A stretch of DNA of 64,000 nucleotides from the NCBI RefSeq assembly GCF_005222845.1, contig NZ_STFZ01000005.1, positions 235,549-299,548 on the forward strand, given 5' to 3'. The position numbers were made by a program, and so were the translations under genes. The notes under the pieces are model-generated. The model did no database searches, was not told the DNA's origin, and saw only the letters and a program-made list of their open reading frames with translations. Shown in pieces: positions 10,401 through 18,358 of this stretch. Every line of letters begins with the position of its first letter. The first letter of the stretch is position 1. Source of the DNA: Rhizobium sp. FY34 (lineage in GTDB: Bacteria; Pseudomonadota; Alphaproteobacteria; Rhizobiales; Rhizobiaceae).

Positions 10401-10496
10401 CGGCGCATAGACGAGGGGAACCTGCACGCCGAGCGGCAGGAAAATCCGTTCCTGCAGGCGCGAGAGCAGGTGGTCGATTTTGCGGATACGCTTCAT
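7437..10496 (-). CDS. Glycoside hydrolase family 38 alpha-mannosidase
   Basis: This 1019-residue protein is of normal length for cytosolic-type GH38 enzymes, which cleave terminal alpha-mannosides. The catalytic domain begins near residue 233 with GHTHIDVAWLW, where His241 and Asp243 are the expected zinc ligands. WLPDTFGYSA contains Asp353, the expected nucleophile. A second histidine motif, MLNQFHDILPGSSI, is present further on, followed by the central three-helix and large beta-sandwich C-terminal domains. No signal peptide is seen, so it likely acts on imported oligosaccharides in the cytoplasm. It is in one operon with a GH28-like enzyme upstream (40-base gap) and the PHP protein downstream (4-base overlap). 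Confidence 0.94.
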   Translation of the reverse strand: MKRIRKIDHLLSRLQERIFLPLGVQVPLVYAPAAADGRAAMVTSDRTGWTPVSRDLIWGEPDGYYWFGGQVTVPPQADGQRVVVAVDAAFGSVMGRSDPQCLVRVNGAIRQGVDGNHREFMLTAEAKAGESFDILIEAGTIEDRRQLGFGCALKLHDLEVDDLYYDLRVPLDVARLLALDDPRRHFILNHVEAAIDHIDLRPGNDARFRASMAKARAAVQPIYEAQDFEDKPTVVATGHTHIDVAWLWRVRETRQKMARSMATALSLMEDFPDYRFMYNQCVLLDHLNEDYPELFQRIEAEVKTGRFEIEGALWLEPDVNIAGGEALVRHILYGVDYHQKTFGVRPRMIWLPDTFGYSASLPQLMEKSGLDSFVTHKLSWNDTNRMPDETMFWQGIDGTKVVAYFLTTQPYDSTSLGTTYCPNLKPTHVMGTWRRHGQQALNSELFLVYGFGDGGGGPTREMLQNIRRMERGIPGCPKVSHETMRPFFDRLISRMRAEPERYPVWVGELYAEFHRGTLTSVAKNKRSNRLAEIALREIEMLAVLAERQTGHAYPAGEIRSLWDIVMLNQFHDILPGSSIGAVYDDSDRDYADFFARSDALRRKLMQKLAPASGLSIFNATGRHRSGLAFGLEGEGQAIHQADGTMACVVAVENLVPLSFSFVEQCSIAPSANALQVSPEHLENENLSIRFDKAGRMVSIHDRKRDREILPPGALGNRLQAFRDMPAQYDAWDIDADFEDQSYEIDDLVSAKVVETGPLRAAIRFEWRYEASTLVQIVSLAAGAERVEVDCFIDWREHNTLVKAAFPVAVNAAAVEAEIQFGHVRRASHRNTSWDRARFECSMQRWVNVSEEDFGVALLNDCKYGYDAKGSDIRLTLLRSPTYPWAEADQGEHRMRYALMPHSGDKVAVHEAAEDFNLPLTVVRGEAKASVSPLASIITPGIALEAVKQAEAGDGVILRLWETTGTRRHARVALHPDVRAVEMTDLLEESAMPLALDGAELTLAFKPFEIITLKLKDETK

Positions 10497-10536
10497 GAAC
10501 GAGGCCCCTCCTCCGAGGCCATGGAATGGATTTCCC

Positions 10537-11880
10537 TCAGGACCAGACGCTTGGCTGGTCCTGACTGATCACGATCGCCTGCGTATTCCAGCCGGACGGT
10601 AGCGGCGACGGTCTGTCGAAGGAAATGTCCTCCAGCGCCAGACCCGAGACATTCAGCGCAAAGAGCGATGGCATGCCGCCGGGATAGGCCACAAGCCCGA
10701 TGACCTGGCCATTTTCATCCTTCACCCAGGCATTGGCGCGGCCTGCCGCATCCGGCGATGGCGCCAGATCGAAATGGGTGGGACGCACATCATAGCGATG
10801 CCCCTTGAAAGGCCCGTCCACCTGCCGGATGGCAATGCGGCTGAGGCGCAGATTGGCAATGCCAGACGCACTGTCGGCGATCAGGTTGACGGCCCCCTCC
10901 ATGGACCCATCGATGTCCTCGAAGGTGACATTCTCAACACGGCCAGCCGGTATTCCGGGATTGCGATCGACGACGGTGATGGTGATTGCCTCGCCAGAAC
11001 CCCAGAAGCCCTCCGGCGTTTCATGGGCATCCAGCGTGATGCGCTGGCTCAGCACATTGCTGATGCGCCCGCCATCACGCGAGAAGATGCCGATGGCACG
11101 GTTGGACCGCAGGATCTGGCAGTCGCGGAAGGTGATATTGGTGACGTCGCCATGCGTTTCCGTGCCGACCTTCAGGGCGCAGCTGCGGCTTTCGATACGC
11201 GAATGCTCGACGAGGATATTGCGGCAGACGCCGACGGCCTTGCCATCAGGCCCCTTGCTCGTCTTCAGCACCACGCCATCATCAGCCGTTGCAATATCGC
11301 AATGGCGGATAGTCACGCCATCGCAGGCATCGATGACAATGCCATCGGTATTGGGCATTTCGCGATCGTTGTCGATGTTCAAGCCTTCGACGGAGACGTT
11401 GCGGCAGGCAATCAGATGCACCGTCCACATGGGCGAAGAGCGGATGGAAAAGCCCGAAAGCGTTACATTTTCACAACCCTGCATGACCAGCACGCGCGGG
11501 CGCAAGGCAGCCGGAATATGGGTTCCCATGTCTTCAAGCCGGCCTGTGATGAAATCAGGACCCGGCGCCTCGATCAATCCCTTGCCGGTGATGCGGATAT
11601 TGGCGGCATTCTTTGCCGTCATCATGGCCGTATCGGAGGATTCGGCGATCACATCGACGCGGTTACCGGCATAGGCGGCATAATCGCTGGAAAAGCGCAG
11701 CACGGCACCTTCGGCCAGATGAAAATCAAGCCCGGCCGGAAGTTTCAATGCGCCGCAGAGGTGAAGACCCTCCGACAGCACAAGCCGAACACCATTGGTA
11801 GCCGCCTCCACCATCGCCTGCTGAAGCACAGCGGTACAATCACCCGGCATAGCGGAAAAAATATTTTCATTATTTGACAA
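10537..11880 (-). CDS. Glycoside hydrolase family 28 (polygalacturonase-like)
   Basis: This is a right-handed parallel beta-helix enzyme of the pectinase superfamily. GH28 hallmarks are present in order: NTDGIVID, then ATADDGV (paired aspartates), then ALKVGTETHGD. Members hydrolyse galacturonan or related glycosidic bonds. No convincing signal peptide is seen, so it may act on imported oligomers. TTG at 11880 (MSNNENIF) is taken as the start because GGGAGG lies 8 bases upstream; a GTG at 11910 has no such site. It is the first gene of the glycosidase-PHP-LacI operon. The combination with a GH38 enzyme points to a mixed plant or microbial glycan rather than plain pectin, which is inferred. 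Confidence 0.88.
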   Translation of the reverse strand: MSNNENIFSAMPGDCTAVLQQAMVEAATNGVRLVLSEGLHLCGALKLPAGLDFHLAEGAVLRFSSDYAAYAGNRVDVIAESSDTAMMTAKNAANIRITGKGLIEAPGPDFITGRLEDMGTHIPAALRPRVLVMQGCENVTLSGFSIRSSPMWTVHLIACRNVSVEGLNIDNDREMPNTDGIVIDACDGVTIRHCDIATADDGVVLKTSKGPDGKAVGVCRNILVEHSRIESRSCALKVGTETHGDVTNITFRDCQILRSNRAIGIFSRDGGRISNVLSQRITLDAHETPEGFWGSGEAITITVVDRNPGIPAGRVENVTFEDIDGSMEGAVNLIADSASGIANLRLSRIAIRQVDGPFKGHRYDVRPTHFDLAPSPDAAGRANAWVKDENGQVIGLVAYPGGMPSLFALNVSGLALEDISFDRPSPLPSGWNTQAIVISQDQPSVWS

Positions 11881-11900
11881 GGCCAGCGCCTCCCGTTCGC

Positions 11901-11993
11901 AAGCTTTCACACTATGCGACGGAGTTTTAGCTAGAAAAATGCGTCAATCAAGCCTGGAAAGACGACAGGGGCATAAAAACCACGAAGCTTTCA
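11901..11993. repeat. Pair of AAGCTTTCA repeats upstream of the GH28 gene
   Basis: AAGCTTTCA occurs at 11901-11909 and again at 11985-11993, in the same orientation and 84 bases apart, about eight helical turns. Read on the transcribed strand, each is TGAAAGCTT. They flank the probable promoter of the GH28 operon and could be regulator half-sites, possibly for the LacI protein at 5136-6194. No functional evidence is visible beyond position and spacing. The rest of 11911-12046 shows no gene. Confidence 0.3.
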
Positions 11994-12046
11994 GCAGAAT
12001 GTTCATGCAAATATTTTCATATCCGAGCATGGCATCCGATCGAGAC

Positions 12047-13690
12047 CTATTCGGCGGCCTTGAGCCGGCTTTCGATGAGAAGCCCGCTTTCATCCAGAAT
12101 GGGATGCGCCACGGAGACGATATGTGCGTTGATGCGCTTCAGATCCCGCAGCATATCGAGATGCAGGGAACTGGTCTGCAGGCTTTCGATGCGCCCATCC
12201 TGCAACCGCTTGATATGCCGCTCGGCGGATTCCTTTTCCATCCGGCGCACCTCAACCTTGACCTCCATCATCTGGCGGGCAAGCCCGAAATCTCGGGTCA
12301 CGAAAATGGTCTGGGCAACGCGCAGGTTGTCGATGGTGAGGTTCATCAGCCGCGTCAATTCCTCATACCCATCATCGGAAAACTTCAGACCAAGCGAGAT
12401 CTTCTTGGTCACCTGCGGCAGCAGGCCCTTCTCGATGATATCGCCGATATGTTCGAGATTAATGGCATAATCGATGATGTGGATCGACCGCCTGCTGTTT
12501 TCATCGCTCAGGCCCACGCGTGACAGCATGGCAAGATAGACTTTGACCTCCTGCTGGAGTTTATCCACCCGCGCCTCCAGTTGCGCAATCTCGGCCAATT
12601 GCGCCATGTCGCTGCCGCGGAAAGCTTCCGCCGTCTTGAGCAACATCCGTTCGATGAGATCGCCAACGCCGAGCACCTCGCGCGTGGCACTGGCAAGCGC
12701 CACCACCGGCGTGGAAAGCTCTGTCCGATCCAGGAATTTCGGTGCCATGTCCGGCTGCTCTTCGTCTGCAATCAGCCCTGCCATGCGGTTGGAGAGCAAA
12801 GAGGAGAAAGGCCAGGCGACCAGGGTCAGCAACAGGTTAAAGGCCAGATGCGCATCGACCGGCAGCATGGCCGGCGGGGTGGGGATGAGGTCGAGAGCCA
12901 TTCCGCCATAGCCGGCCACCGGCAGAACCAGCATGCAGCCGACACCACGCACGATAAGATTGCCAAGCGTAACGCGGCGGGCAGAGGCAGCACCACCCAG
13001 GGAGGCCATGAAGGGTGGGATCGCGCCGCCGAAATTGGCGCCCAGAACCAGAACCAGAATGAGGCCGGACGGCACGGCACCGGTTGCCGCCACCGAAAGG
13101 ATCAGCACAACGGCCGCCAGACTGGAGGAAGAGACGAATGCGATAAAGGCTGAAAAGGCAAAGGCCACCGGCCAGGCCTGATCGAGCAACCCGATAAAGG
13201 CAATCAGCGCATCGGAATGGCGCAGCGGTTCAGTCGCGGCACTCATCAGATGCAGGGACAGCAGCATCAGGCCGATGCCGATCAGAGCGCCGCCAAGCCC
13301 CTGGCGGCTTGCCGATTTGCTGCGGTAAAAGCCGATGCCGATGAGGATGAGCAGTGGCGACAGCCAGCCAATGCCCAGCCCGACGATCCAGGCGGTGACC
13401 GCCGTGCCAACATTGGCACCGAGCAGAACGATCTGCGCCATACGTGGCTTGATCAGTTCACGCTCCACGAAGGAGGCGGTCATCAGGGCCGTGGCGGTGG
13501 AGCTTTGCAGAGCGATTGTGGCAAAGAAGCCGGAGGCAAACGAGCGAATGCCATTGCGGGTACCAGTCGCAAGCCCCGTGCGCAAACGGGCACCAAAGGC
13601 GCGCGACACGCCATTCTTAACCTGCGACAGCCCGAACAGCAGCAGGGCCACCGCGCCGAACAGGTTGATCATGATGGCCGTAGAACCCAT
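12047..13690 (-). CDS. Na/Pi cotransporter family protein with C-terminal PhoU-like domain
   Basis: The 547-residue membrane protein has two copies of the Na/Pi cotransporter (PF02690) repeat. The first includes GFFATIALQSSTATALMTASFV and GANVGTAVTAWIVG; the second includes FVSSSSLAAVVLILS and LGANFGGAIPPFMAS. These are the QSS- and GAN-containing signature segments of the transport core. From about residue 330 a helical PhoU-like domain follows (IDYAINLEHIGDIIEKGL). It probably moves phosphate with sodium, though bacterial members also affect c-di-nucleotide or phosphate homeostasis. ATG at 13690 is preceded by GCGGGAG. It lies downstream of ugpC on the same strand, separated by a terminator-like structure. 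Confidence 0.9.
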   Translation of the reverse strand: MGSTAIMINLFGAVALLLFGLSQVKNGVSRAFGARLRTGLATGTRNGIRSFASGFFATIALQSSTATALMTASFVERELIKPRMAQIVLLGANVGTAVTAWIVGLGIGWLSPLLILIGIGFYRSKSASRQGLGGALIGIGLMLLSLHLMSAATEPLRHSDALIAFIGLLDQAWPVAFAFSAFIAFVSSSSLAAVVLILSVAATGAVPSGLILVLVLGANFGGAIPPFMASLGGAASARRVTLGNLIVRGVGCMLVLPVAGYGGMALDLIPTPPAMLPVDAHLAFNLLLTLVAWPFSSLLSNRMAGLIADEEQPDMAPKFLDRTELSTPVVALASATREVLGVGDLIERMLLKTAEAFRGSDMAQLAEIAQLEARVDKLQQEVKVYLAMLSRVGLSDENSRRSIHIIDYAINLEHIGDIIEKGLLPQVTKKISLGLKFSDDGYEELTRLMNLTIDNLRVAQTIFVTRDFGLARQMMEVKVEVRRMEKESAERHIKRLQDGRIESLQTSSLHLDMLRDLKRINAHIVSVAHPILDESGLLIESRLKAAE

Positions 13691-13769
13691 GGCTGAAAAT
13701 CTCCCGCGGCATCCTCCCCAATAGCGGAAGGTTCATCGGCAAAGTCGATGGGAATTCTCTCATCGTGTA

Positions 13770-13816
13770 CTGAAACGCTCAAAAAACAGTTTCAGCATGG
13801 CCGAATATGGCCATGC
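13770..13816 (-). terminator. Terminator-like double hairpin after ugpC
   Basis: On the minus strand, GCATGGCC and GGCCATGC (13816-13795) form an 8-bp stem with a 6-base ATATTC loop. This is directly followed by CTGAAAC...GTTTCAG (13795-13770), whose loop contains a run of six T. The structure lies 68 bases after the ugpC stop and upstream of the Na/Pi gene, where a rho-independent terminator separating the two units is expected. Confidence 0.55.
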
Positions 13817-13883
13817 CGTGCAAGTGTGCGCTCCTGATCGCGCCTTTCATGCCGCCATAGGCGACGCAGCATGAGAATCCCGC

Positions 13884-14927
13884 TCAGGCGCCGGTGATCC
13901 TCTGGCCGTCCGAGCCAAAGGCATGGATGTCCTTCAGATCTGCCGCAATCACCATCTGGTCACCCGGCTCGATCCTGGAACGGCCGGAGACGCGAAAGAC
14001 GATGTCCTGGCCCGAAGCGAGCCTGCCATAAACGTAGCTTTCGGCGCCGACCAGTTCCACGGCACCCACGGTCACATCGGCCCGGAAGGCCTGATCCTGC
14101 GCGGAACCTTCGGGCACAAGCCGCAGATCTTCCGGCCGGATGCCGACAGTTGCGGCCTGCCCGCCGCCCGCCAAGTGAAATCCACCCTTGGCCTGATCCA
14201 GAAGGTTCATCGAGGGCGAACCGATAAAGGTCGCGACGAATGTCGTTGCCGGACGCTCGTAAAGCTCGATCGGCGTTCCGACCTGCTCGATCTTGCCGGC
14301 ATTGAGCACCACCAGCCGGTCGGCAAGCGTCATGGCCTCCATCTGGTCATGGGTGACGTAAACGCTTGTCGTGCCCAGCGCCCGCTGCAGCCGCTTGATC
14401 TCGACGCGCATCTGCACGCGCAGTTTCGCATCGAGGTTGGACAGCGGCTCGTCAAACAGGAAGGCGGAAGGTTCGCGCACAATGGCGCGGCCCATGGCGA
14501 CGCGCTGGCGCTGGCCACCGGAGAGCTGGCGCGGCTTGCGCTCCAGATACTGCTCGATTTCCAGCGTCGTTGCCGCCTTCTGGATACGCTGCTCGATGAC
14601 ATCGGCCGGCGTATTGCGGTTCTTCAATCCGTAAGCGAGGTTCTGGCGCACCGTCATATGCGGATAGAGCGCATAATTCTGGAACACCATGGCGATATCG
14701 CGCTCGGATGGTTCCAGCGTGTTGACCACGCGGTCGCCGATCGAGATTTCACCGGAGCTGATGCCTTCAAGACCGGCAATCATGCGCAACAGCGTGGACT
14801 TGCCGCAGCCAGATGGGCCGACCAGCACCAGAAGCTCACCATCGGCGATATCGAGTGAGACGCCCTTGATGGTTTCTACCGCGCCGGCATAGGTCTTGCG
14901 GATATTGTTGAGGGTTATCTTGGCCAT
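13884..14927 (-). CDS. ugpC: sn-glycerol-3-phosphate ABC transporter ATP-binding protein
   Basis: The 347-residue ATPase has Walker [11 protein letters not shown]-loop [14 protein letters not shown], signature [16 protein letters not shown], Walker [12 protein letters not shown] and switch His in [15 protein letters not shown]. The C-terminal TOBE/MalK-like regulatory domain has [12 protein letters not shown]. It is of normal length for UgpC/MalK-type ATPases, which serve CUT1 importers. Its start codon shares one base with the ugpE stop (TAATG), showing translational coupling. It is the last gene of ugpBAEC, and the assignment to glycerol-3-phosphate rests on ugpB and gene order. Confidence 0.92.
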   Translation of the reverse strand: MAKITLNNIRKTYAGAVETIKGVSLDIADGELLVLVGPSGCGKSTLLRMIAGLEGISSGEISIGDRVVNTLEPSERDIAMVFQNYALYPHMTVRQNLAYGLKNRNTPADVIEQRIQKAATTLEIEQYLERKPRQLSGGQRQRVAMGRAIVREPSAFLFDEPLSNLDAKLRVQMRVEIKRLQRALGTTSVYVTHDQMEAMTLADRLVVLNAGKIEQVGTPIELYERPATTFVATFIGSPSMNLLDQAKGGFHLAGGGQAATVGIRPEDLRLVPEGSAQDQAFRADVTVGAVELVGAESYVYGRLASGQDIVFRVSGRSRIEPGDQMVIAADLKDIHAFGSDGQRITGA

Positions 14928-15775
14928 TACTTTTCAGTCTCCACAAGGCCTTTCACGAACCAGCGCTGCATCAGAACAACCACGAGAATGGGCGGGATGA
15001 TGGCGAGGATCGCGGTGACCATGACATAATTCCAGGGGGTAGACGCGTCGGCAAAATCCACCATCTTGCGCAGACCGATGATGATGGTTGCCATCTGCGC
15101 ATCATTCGTCACCAGAAGCGGCCACAGATACTGCGTCCAGCCATAGATGAAGAGAATAACGAAGAGGGCCGCGATATTCGTTCGCGAGAGCGGCAGAAGG
15201 ATATCCTTCATGAAGCGGAAGGGACCGGCATTGTCGATACGCGCCGCTTCCACCAGCTCTCCCGGTATCGTCAGAAAGAACTGACGGAACAGGAAGGTGG
15301 CGGTTGCCGAAGCCATCAGCGGCAAGGTCAGCCCGGTATAGCTATCGATCAGCCCGAGATCGACGATCACCTTGTAGGTGGGCAGGATACGCACTTCCAC
15401 CGGCAGCATCAGCGTCACGAAGATCATCCAGAAGAAGACCATACGCAGCGGAAACTGGAAGAAGACAATGGCATAGGCCGAAACGAAGGAGATGACGATC
15501 TTGCCGATGGCGATCGCCATGGCCACCACGAACGTGTTCCACAGCATGCGCTCCAGACTGACGCCGGAGACACGCTCGACACCGCCATCAATGGCGCTCG
15601 CGTAGTTTTCAACCAGATGACTGCCCGGCACGAGAGAAATCGGCGGGCGCAGGATCTCGGCCGATGACAGACTGGAGGCCACGAAGGTGTAGTAGATCGG
15701 GAAGGCAACAATGATGATGCCAATGATCAGCATCAGGTGCCCGATGAGGCCGGCGATGGGACGTCTTTCAATCAT
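14927..15775 (-). CDS. ugpE: sn-glycerol-3-phosphate ABC transporter permease UgpE
   Basis: The 282-residue CUT1-type inner-membrane permease has an N-terminal helix ([24 protein letters not shown]) and the MalG-like loop [21 protein letters not shown], which docks the ATPase. C-terminal [35 protein letters not shown] is near identical in character to UgpE, where the terminal GLVETEK is typical. It forms the pore with UgpA. It begins 9 bases after the ugpA stop. Confidence 0.92.
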   Translation of the reverse strand: MIERRPIAGLIGHLMLIIGIIIVAFPIYYTFVASSLSSAEILRPPISLVPGSHLVENYASAIDGGVERVSGVSLERMLWNTFVVAMAIAIGKIVISFVSAYAIVFFQFPLRMVFFWMIFVTLMLPVEVRILPTYKVIVDLGLIDSYTGLTLPLMASATATFLFRQFFLTIPGELVEAARIDNAGPFRFMKDILLPLSRTNIAALFVILFIYGWTQYLWPLLVTNDAQMATIIIGLRKMVDFADASTPWNYVMVTAILAIIPPILVVVLMQRWFVKGLVETEK

Positions 15776-15784
15776 GATCTGGCC

Positions 15785-16666
15785 TCACGCATAATGCACG
15801 CGCTTCTCGACGAAGCGGAACTGGAAGGCGGTCAGGGCAATGACGATGACCATCAGGATGACCGATTGCGCCGCTGACGAACCAAGATCGAGGTTCACGA
15901 AGCCATCATTATACACCTTGTAGACCAGCGTCTCGGTGGCCTTGGCAGGCCCACCGCCCGTCACCGCATGGATGATGCCGAACGTATCGAAGAAGGCGTA
16001 GACGGTGTTGACCACAAGCAGGAAGAAGGTCGTCGGCGCCAGAAGCGGGAATACAATCGTCCAGAAGCGGCGGGCACCGCGTGCGCCATCAATAGCTGCC
16101 GCCTCGATGAGCGATTTCGGAATGGCCTGAAGGCCGGCCACGAAGAACAGGAAGTTATAAGAGATCTGCTTCCAGGCGGCTGCCACGACGACAAGTCCCA
16201 TGGCCTGATCGCCATTCAGAAGTGGGTCCCAATCCACACCATTGCGGCGCAGAATATAGGCAAAGGTGCCCATGGACGGGTTGAACATGAACAGCCACAG
16301 CATGCCGGCAACAGCCGGCGCCACGGCATAGGGCCAGATCAGCATGGTGCGGTAAAAGCCCTTGCCCTTGACGACACGATCGGCGGCCGTTGCCAGCATC
16401 AGCGCCACAACCATGGCAAGCACGGCTGTTGCCGCACTGAAGATCAGCGTCACCTGCAGCGAATGCAGGTAATTCTCGTCCGTCAGCACGAAGCGGAAAT
16501 TATCAAGACCGACAAAGCCGCTCGACAATCCGAACGGATCTTCCCGTTGCAGCGACTGATAGAGTGCCTGGCTTGCCGGCCAGAAGAAGAAAATCACCGT
16601 CAGGATGATTTGTGGCGCAACCAGAAGATAGGGAAGCACCTTATTGGGAAACACAACGCGTTGCAC
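15785..16666 (-). CDS. ugpA: sn-glycerol-3-phosphate ABC transporter permease UgpA
   Basis: The 293-residue CUT1 permease is the partner of UgpE. Recognisable segments are [22 protein letters not shown] at the N-terminus, the EAA loop [22 protein letters not shown], and the C-terminal [13 protein letters not shown] ending. Gene order B-A-E-C is the usual one for this system. It lies 65 bases downstream of ugpB, and that gap holds a long hairpin (16686-16720). Confidence 0.92.
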   Translation of the reverse strand: MQRVVFPNKVLPYLLVAPQIILTVIFFFWPASQALYQSLQREDPFGLSSGFVGLDNFRFVLTDENYLHSLQVTLIFSAATAVLAMVVALMLATAADRVVKGKGFYRTMLIWPYAVAPAVAGMLWLFMFNPSMGTFAYILRRNGVDWDPLLNGDQAMGLVVVAAAWKQISYNFLFFVAGLQAIPKSLIEAAAIDGARGARRFWTIVFPLLAPTTFFLLVVNTVYAFFDTFGIIHAVTGGGPAKATETLVYKVYNDGFVNLDLGSSAAQSVILMVIVIALTAFQFRFVEKRVHYA

Positions 16667-16685
16667 GGCGATTGTCCTGTTCTGA

Positions 16686-16720
16686 CATCAGCCCGCGATG
16701 GCTCGCATCACGGGCTGATG
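16686..16720 (-). promoter_or_regulatory. Intercistronic hairpin between ugpB and ugpA
   Basis: CATCAGCCCG (16686-16695) pairs perfectly with CGGGCTGATG (16711-16720). After one C/A mismatch, GATG pairs with CATC across a 5-base loop, making a 14-bp stem overall. There is no U-tract. It follows the binding-protein gene directly, as in three other ABC operons of this window, and is likely to stabilise the ugpB message or limit read-through. Confidence 0.65.
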
Positions 16721-16731
16721 GTAAGGGTGGA

Positions 16732-18039
16732 TTAACGCTGGGCCTGCTTGATGGCGGCATTGCCGCGCTCGACGATCTTGTCCATCGTGGCCTTTGCGTC
16801 CTGCTTTCCGGCCAGCAGCGACTCATATTCTTCGTTCATGATGTCGCGAACCTGCGGCAGGTTCACGAGACGCACGCCCTTGGAATTTTCCGTCGGCGCC
16901 TTGCCCATCATCTGCAGGATCGGCGTTTCGCGGGCCGGGTTCTTGTCGTAGAAACCAGACTTCTTGGTATCTTCGTAAGCTGCCATGGTGACCGGCAGAT
17001 AGCCGGAAACCTGGTGCAGACGGGCCTGGATCGGCGTCTGCGACAGGAAGTTGAAGAACTGCGCAATGCCCTTGTACTCGGCATCCGACTTGCCGCCGAA
17101 GACCCAGAGGCTGGCGCCACCCGGAATGGTGTTCTGCGGACGACCCTCGCCCGGATAATAGGGCAGCTGGCCGATACCGTAATTCATGCCGGACTTGATG
17201 ATGTCGCCAAGGCCGCCGGAGGATTCGGTGAGAATTCCGCATTCATTCGAGGTGAAGAGCTGCTTGGCTTCCGAGGTGCGGCCGCCATAGCGGAAAGTGC
17301 CGTCCTTGGCGAGATCGGCCAGCGTCTGAAAATGCTTGACGAATTCCGGTGAATTCACCTTCAGTTCGACCTTCGTGCCGGCAAGGCCGTTCTCGTTGCT
17401 GCCATAGGAAACATTGTTCCAGGCGGCAAAGTTTTCGGTCTGGATCCAGGTGAGCCAGGTGGATGTCAGGCCGCAGGGGCTTGCACCGCTTGCCTTGATC
17501 TTTTTGGCGGCTTCGAACACTTCAGGCCAGGTCTTCGGCGCCTCGTCCGGATTAAGGCCTGCCTTCTTGAACGTGTCCTTGTTGTAGTACATCACCGGAG
17601 ACGAAGAGTTGTACGGGAAGGACAGCATGGTGCCGTCGGGCTTTGAATAATAGGCAACAATGCCGGCCAGATAGTCGGCCTTGTTGAAGGTAAAGCCGCC
17701 CTTCTTCAATACGTCGGCCACGGGCATGACGGCGCCTTCGGCACCCATCATCACGCCGCTGCCGGCATCAAAAACCTGCAGGATAGCCGGCGATTGCTTG
17801 GCGCGGAAAGCCGCGATGCCGGCATTCAGCGTTTCCGGATAGCTGCCCTTGAACACAGGCACGATCTTGTATTCGCTCTGGCTGGCGTTGAATTCCTTGG
17901 CCAGATTGTCGACGACCTCGTTATTGGCCCCCGACATGGCATGCCACCATTGCAGTTCGGTTGCCGCAAGCGACACGGAGGCGCTGGCAAGCATGGCGAT
18001 GGATGCAACAGTGCTGCCCAGAATGATGCGTAAAGACAT
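16732..18039 (-). CDS. ugpB: sn-glycerol-3-phosphate ABC transporter substrate-binding protein
   Basis: The 435-residue periplasmic protein has a Sec signal peptide (IILGSTVASIAMLASASVSLAA) followed by TELQWWHAMSGANNEVVDNL, the characteristic UgpB mature N-terminus. Further family motifs are AILQVFDAGSGVMMGAEGA, FPYNSSSPVMYYNKD, PCGLTSTWLTWIQTENFAAW and GGASLWVFGG. It captures glycerol-3-phosphate or glycerophosphodiesters as phosphorus and carbon sources. ATG at 18039 has GGGAGG upstream. It is first in ugpBAEC. I could not find a clear Pho box in the 300 bases upstream, so regulation by PhoB is not shown by the sequence. Confidence 0.93.
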   Translation of the reverse strand: MSLRIILGSTVASIAMLASASVSLAATELQWWHAMSGANNEVVDNLAKEFNASQSEYKIVPVFKGSYPETLNAGIAAFRAKQSPAILQVFDAGSGVMMGAEGAVMPVADVLKKGGFTFNKADYLAGIVAYYSKPDGTMLSFPYNSSSPVMYYNKDTFKKAGLNPDEAPKTWPEVFEAAKKIKASGASPCGLTSTWLTWIQTENFAAWNNVSYGSNENGLAGTKVELKVNSPEFVKHFQTLADLAKDGTFRYGGRTSEAKQLFTSNECGILTESSGGLGDIIKSGMNYGIGQLPYYPGEGRPQNTIPGGASLWVFGGKSDAEYKGIAQFFNFLSQTPIQARLHQVSGYLPVTMAAYEDTKKSGFYDKNPARETPILQMMGKAPTENSKGVRLVNLPQVRDIMNEEYESLLAGKQDAKATMDKIVERGNAAIKQAQR

Positions 18040-18358
18040 GAATTCCTCCCATTATGATTGGCCGATGTGGCGATGATCACGCCTATGCGGCGATCCTCCC
18101 CGACCACCAGCTGGATGTTTTAGACATTCGAGAGCTTGAGGAGAAGAGGAAGATTGCAAAGCTGTGCAAAATTCCTTGGATAAGGTTGAAGCCTCAAACA
18201 GGATGGCGTGGCACGGCTGAAAAAATGGGTGCAAGCGGGCACCTGAAACCAGCTTCAACTGAAACATGAACCGGGCGAACACAGCGCATTTTAAATTCGC
18301 TTGACGCGATGTTATCGATAACATAGCGTTACGTCATTCGATGCTTTGGGAGGAGCTG
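18040..18358. other. Divergent intergenic region between ugpB and the sugar ABC operon
   Basis: These 319 bases hold no gene I can support. The ugpB side has GGGAGG before the start and no obvious conserved regulator site. The other side contains the promoter and palindromic operator listed separately (18301-18329) and a strong GGGAGGAG ribosome-binding site at 18348-18355. Confidence 0.6.
18301..18329 (+). promoter_or_regulatory. Sigma70-type promoter with overlapping LacI-type operator
   Basis: TTGACG (18301-18306) and TAGCGT (18324-18329) are separated by 17 bases and fit -35 and -10 elements. The spacer is almost entirely the perfect 16-bp palindrome ATGTTATCGATAACAT (18309-18324). Its ATGTTA-N4-TAACAT form with a central CG matches the LacI-family gluconate repressor (GntR of E. 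coli) type of operator. A repressor bound here would block RNA polymerase. Transcription would begin about 20 bases before the ATPase start. Confidence 0.7.

Noticed and set aside
18040..18340. Possible Pho box upstream of ugpB
   Set aside because: No pair of CTGTCAT-like repeats with the right spacing was found, so phosphate control is not claimed.
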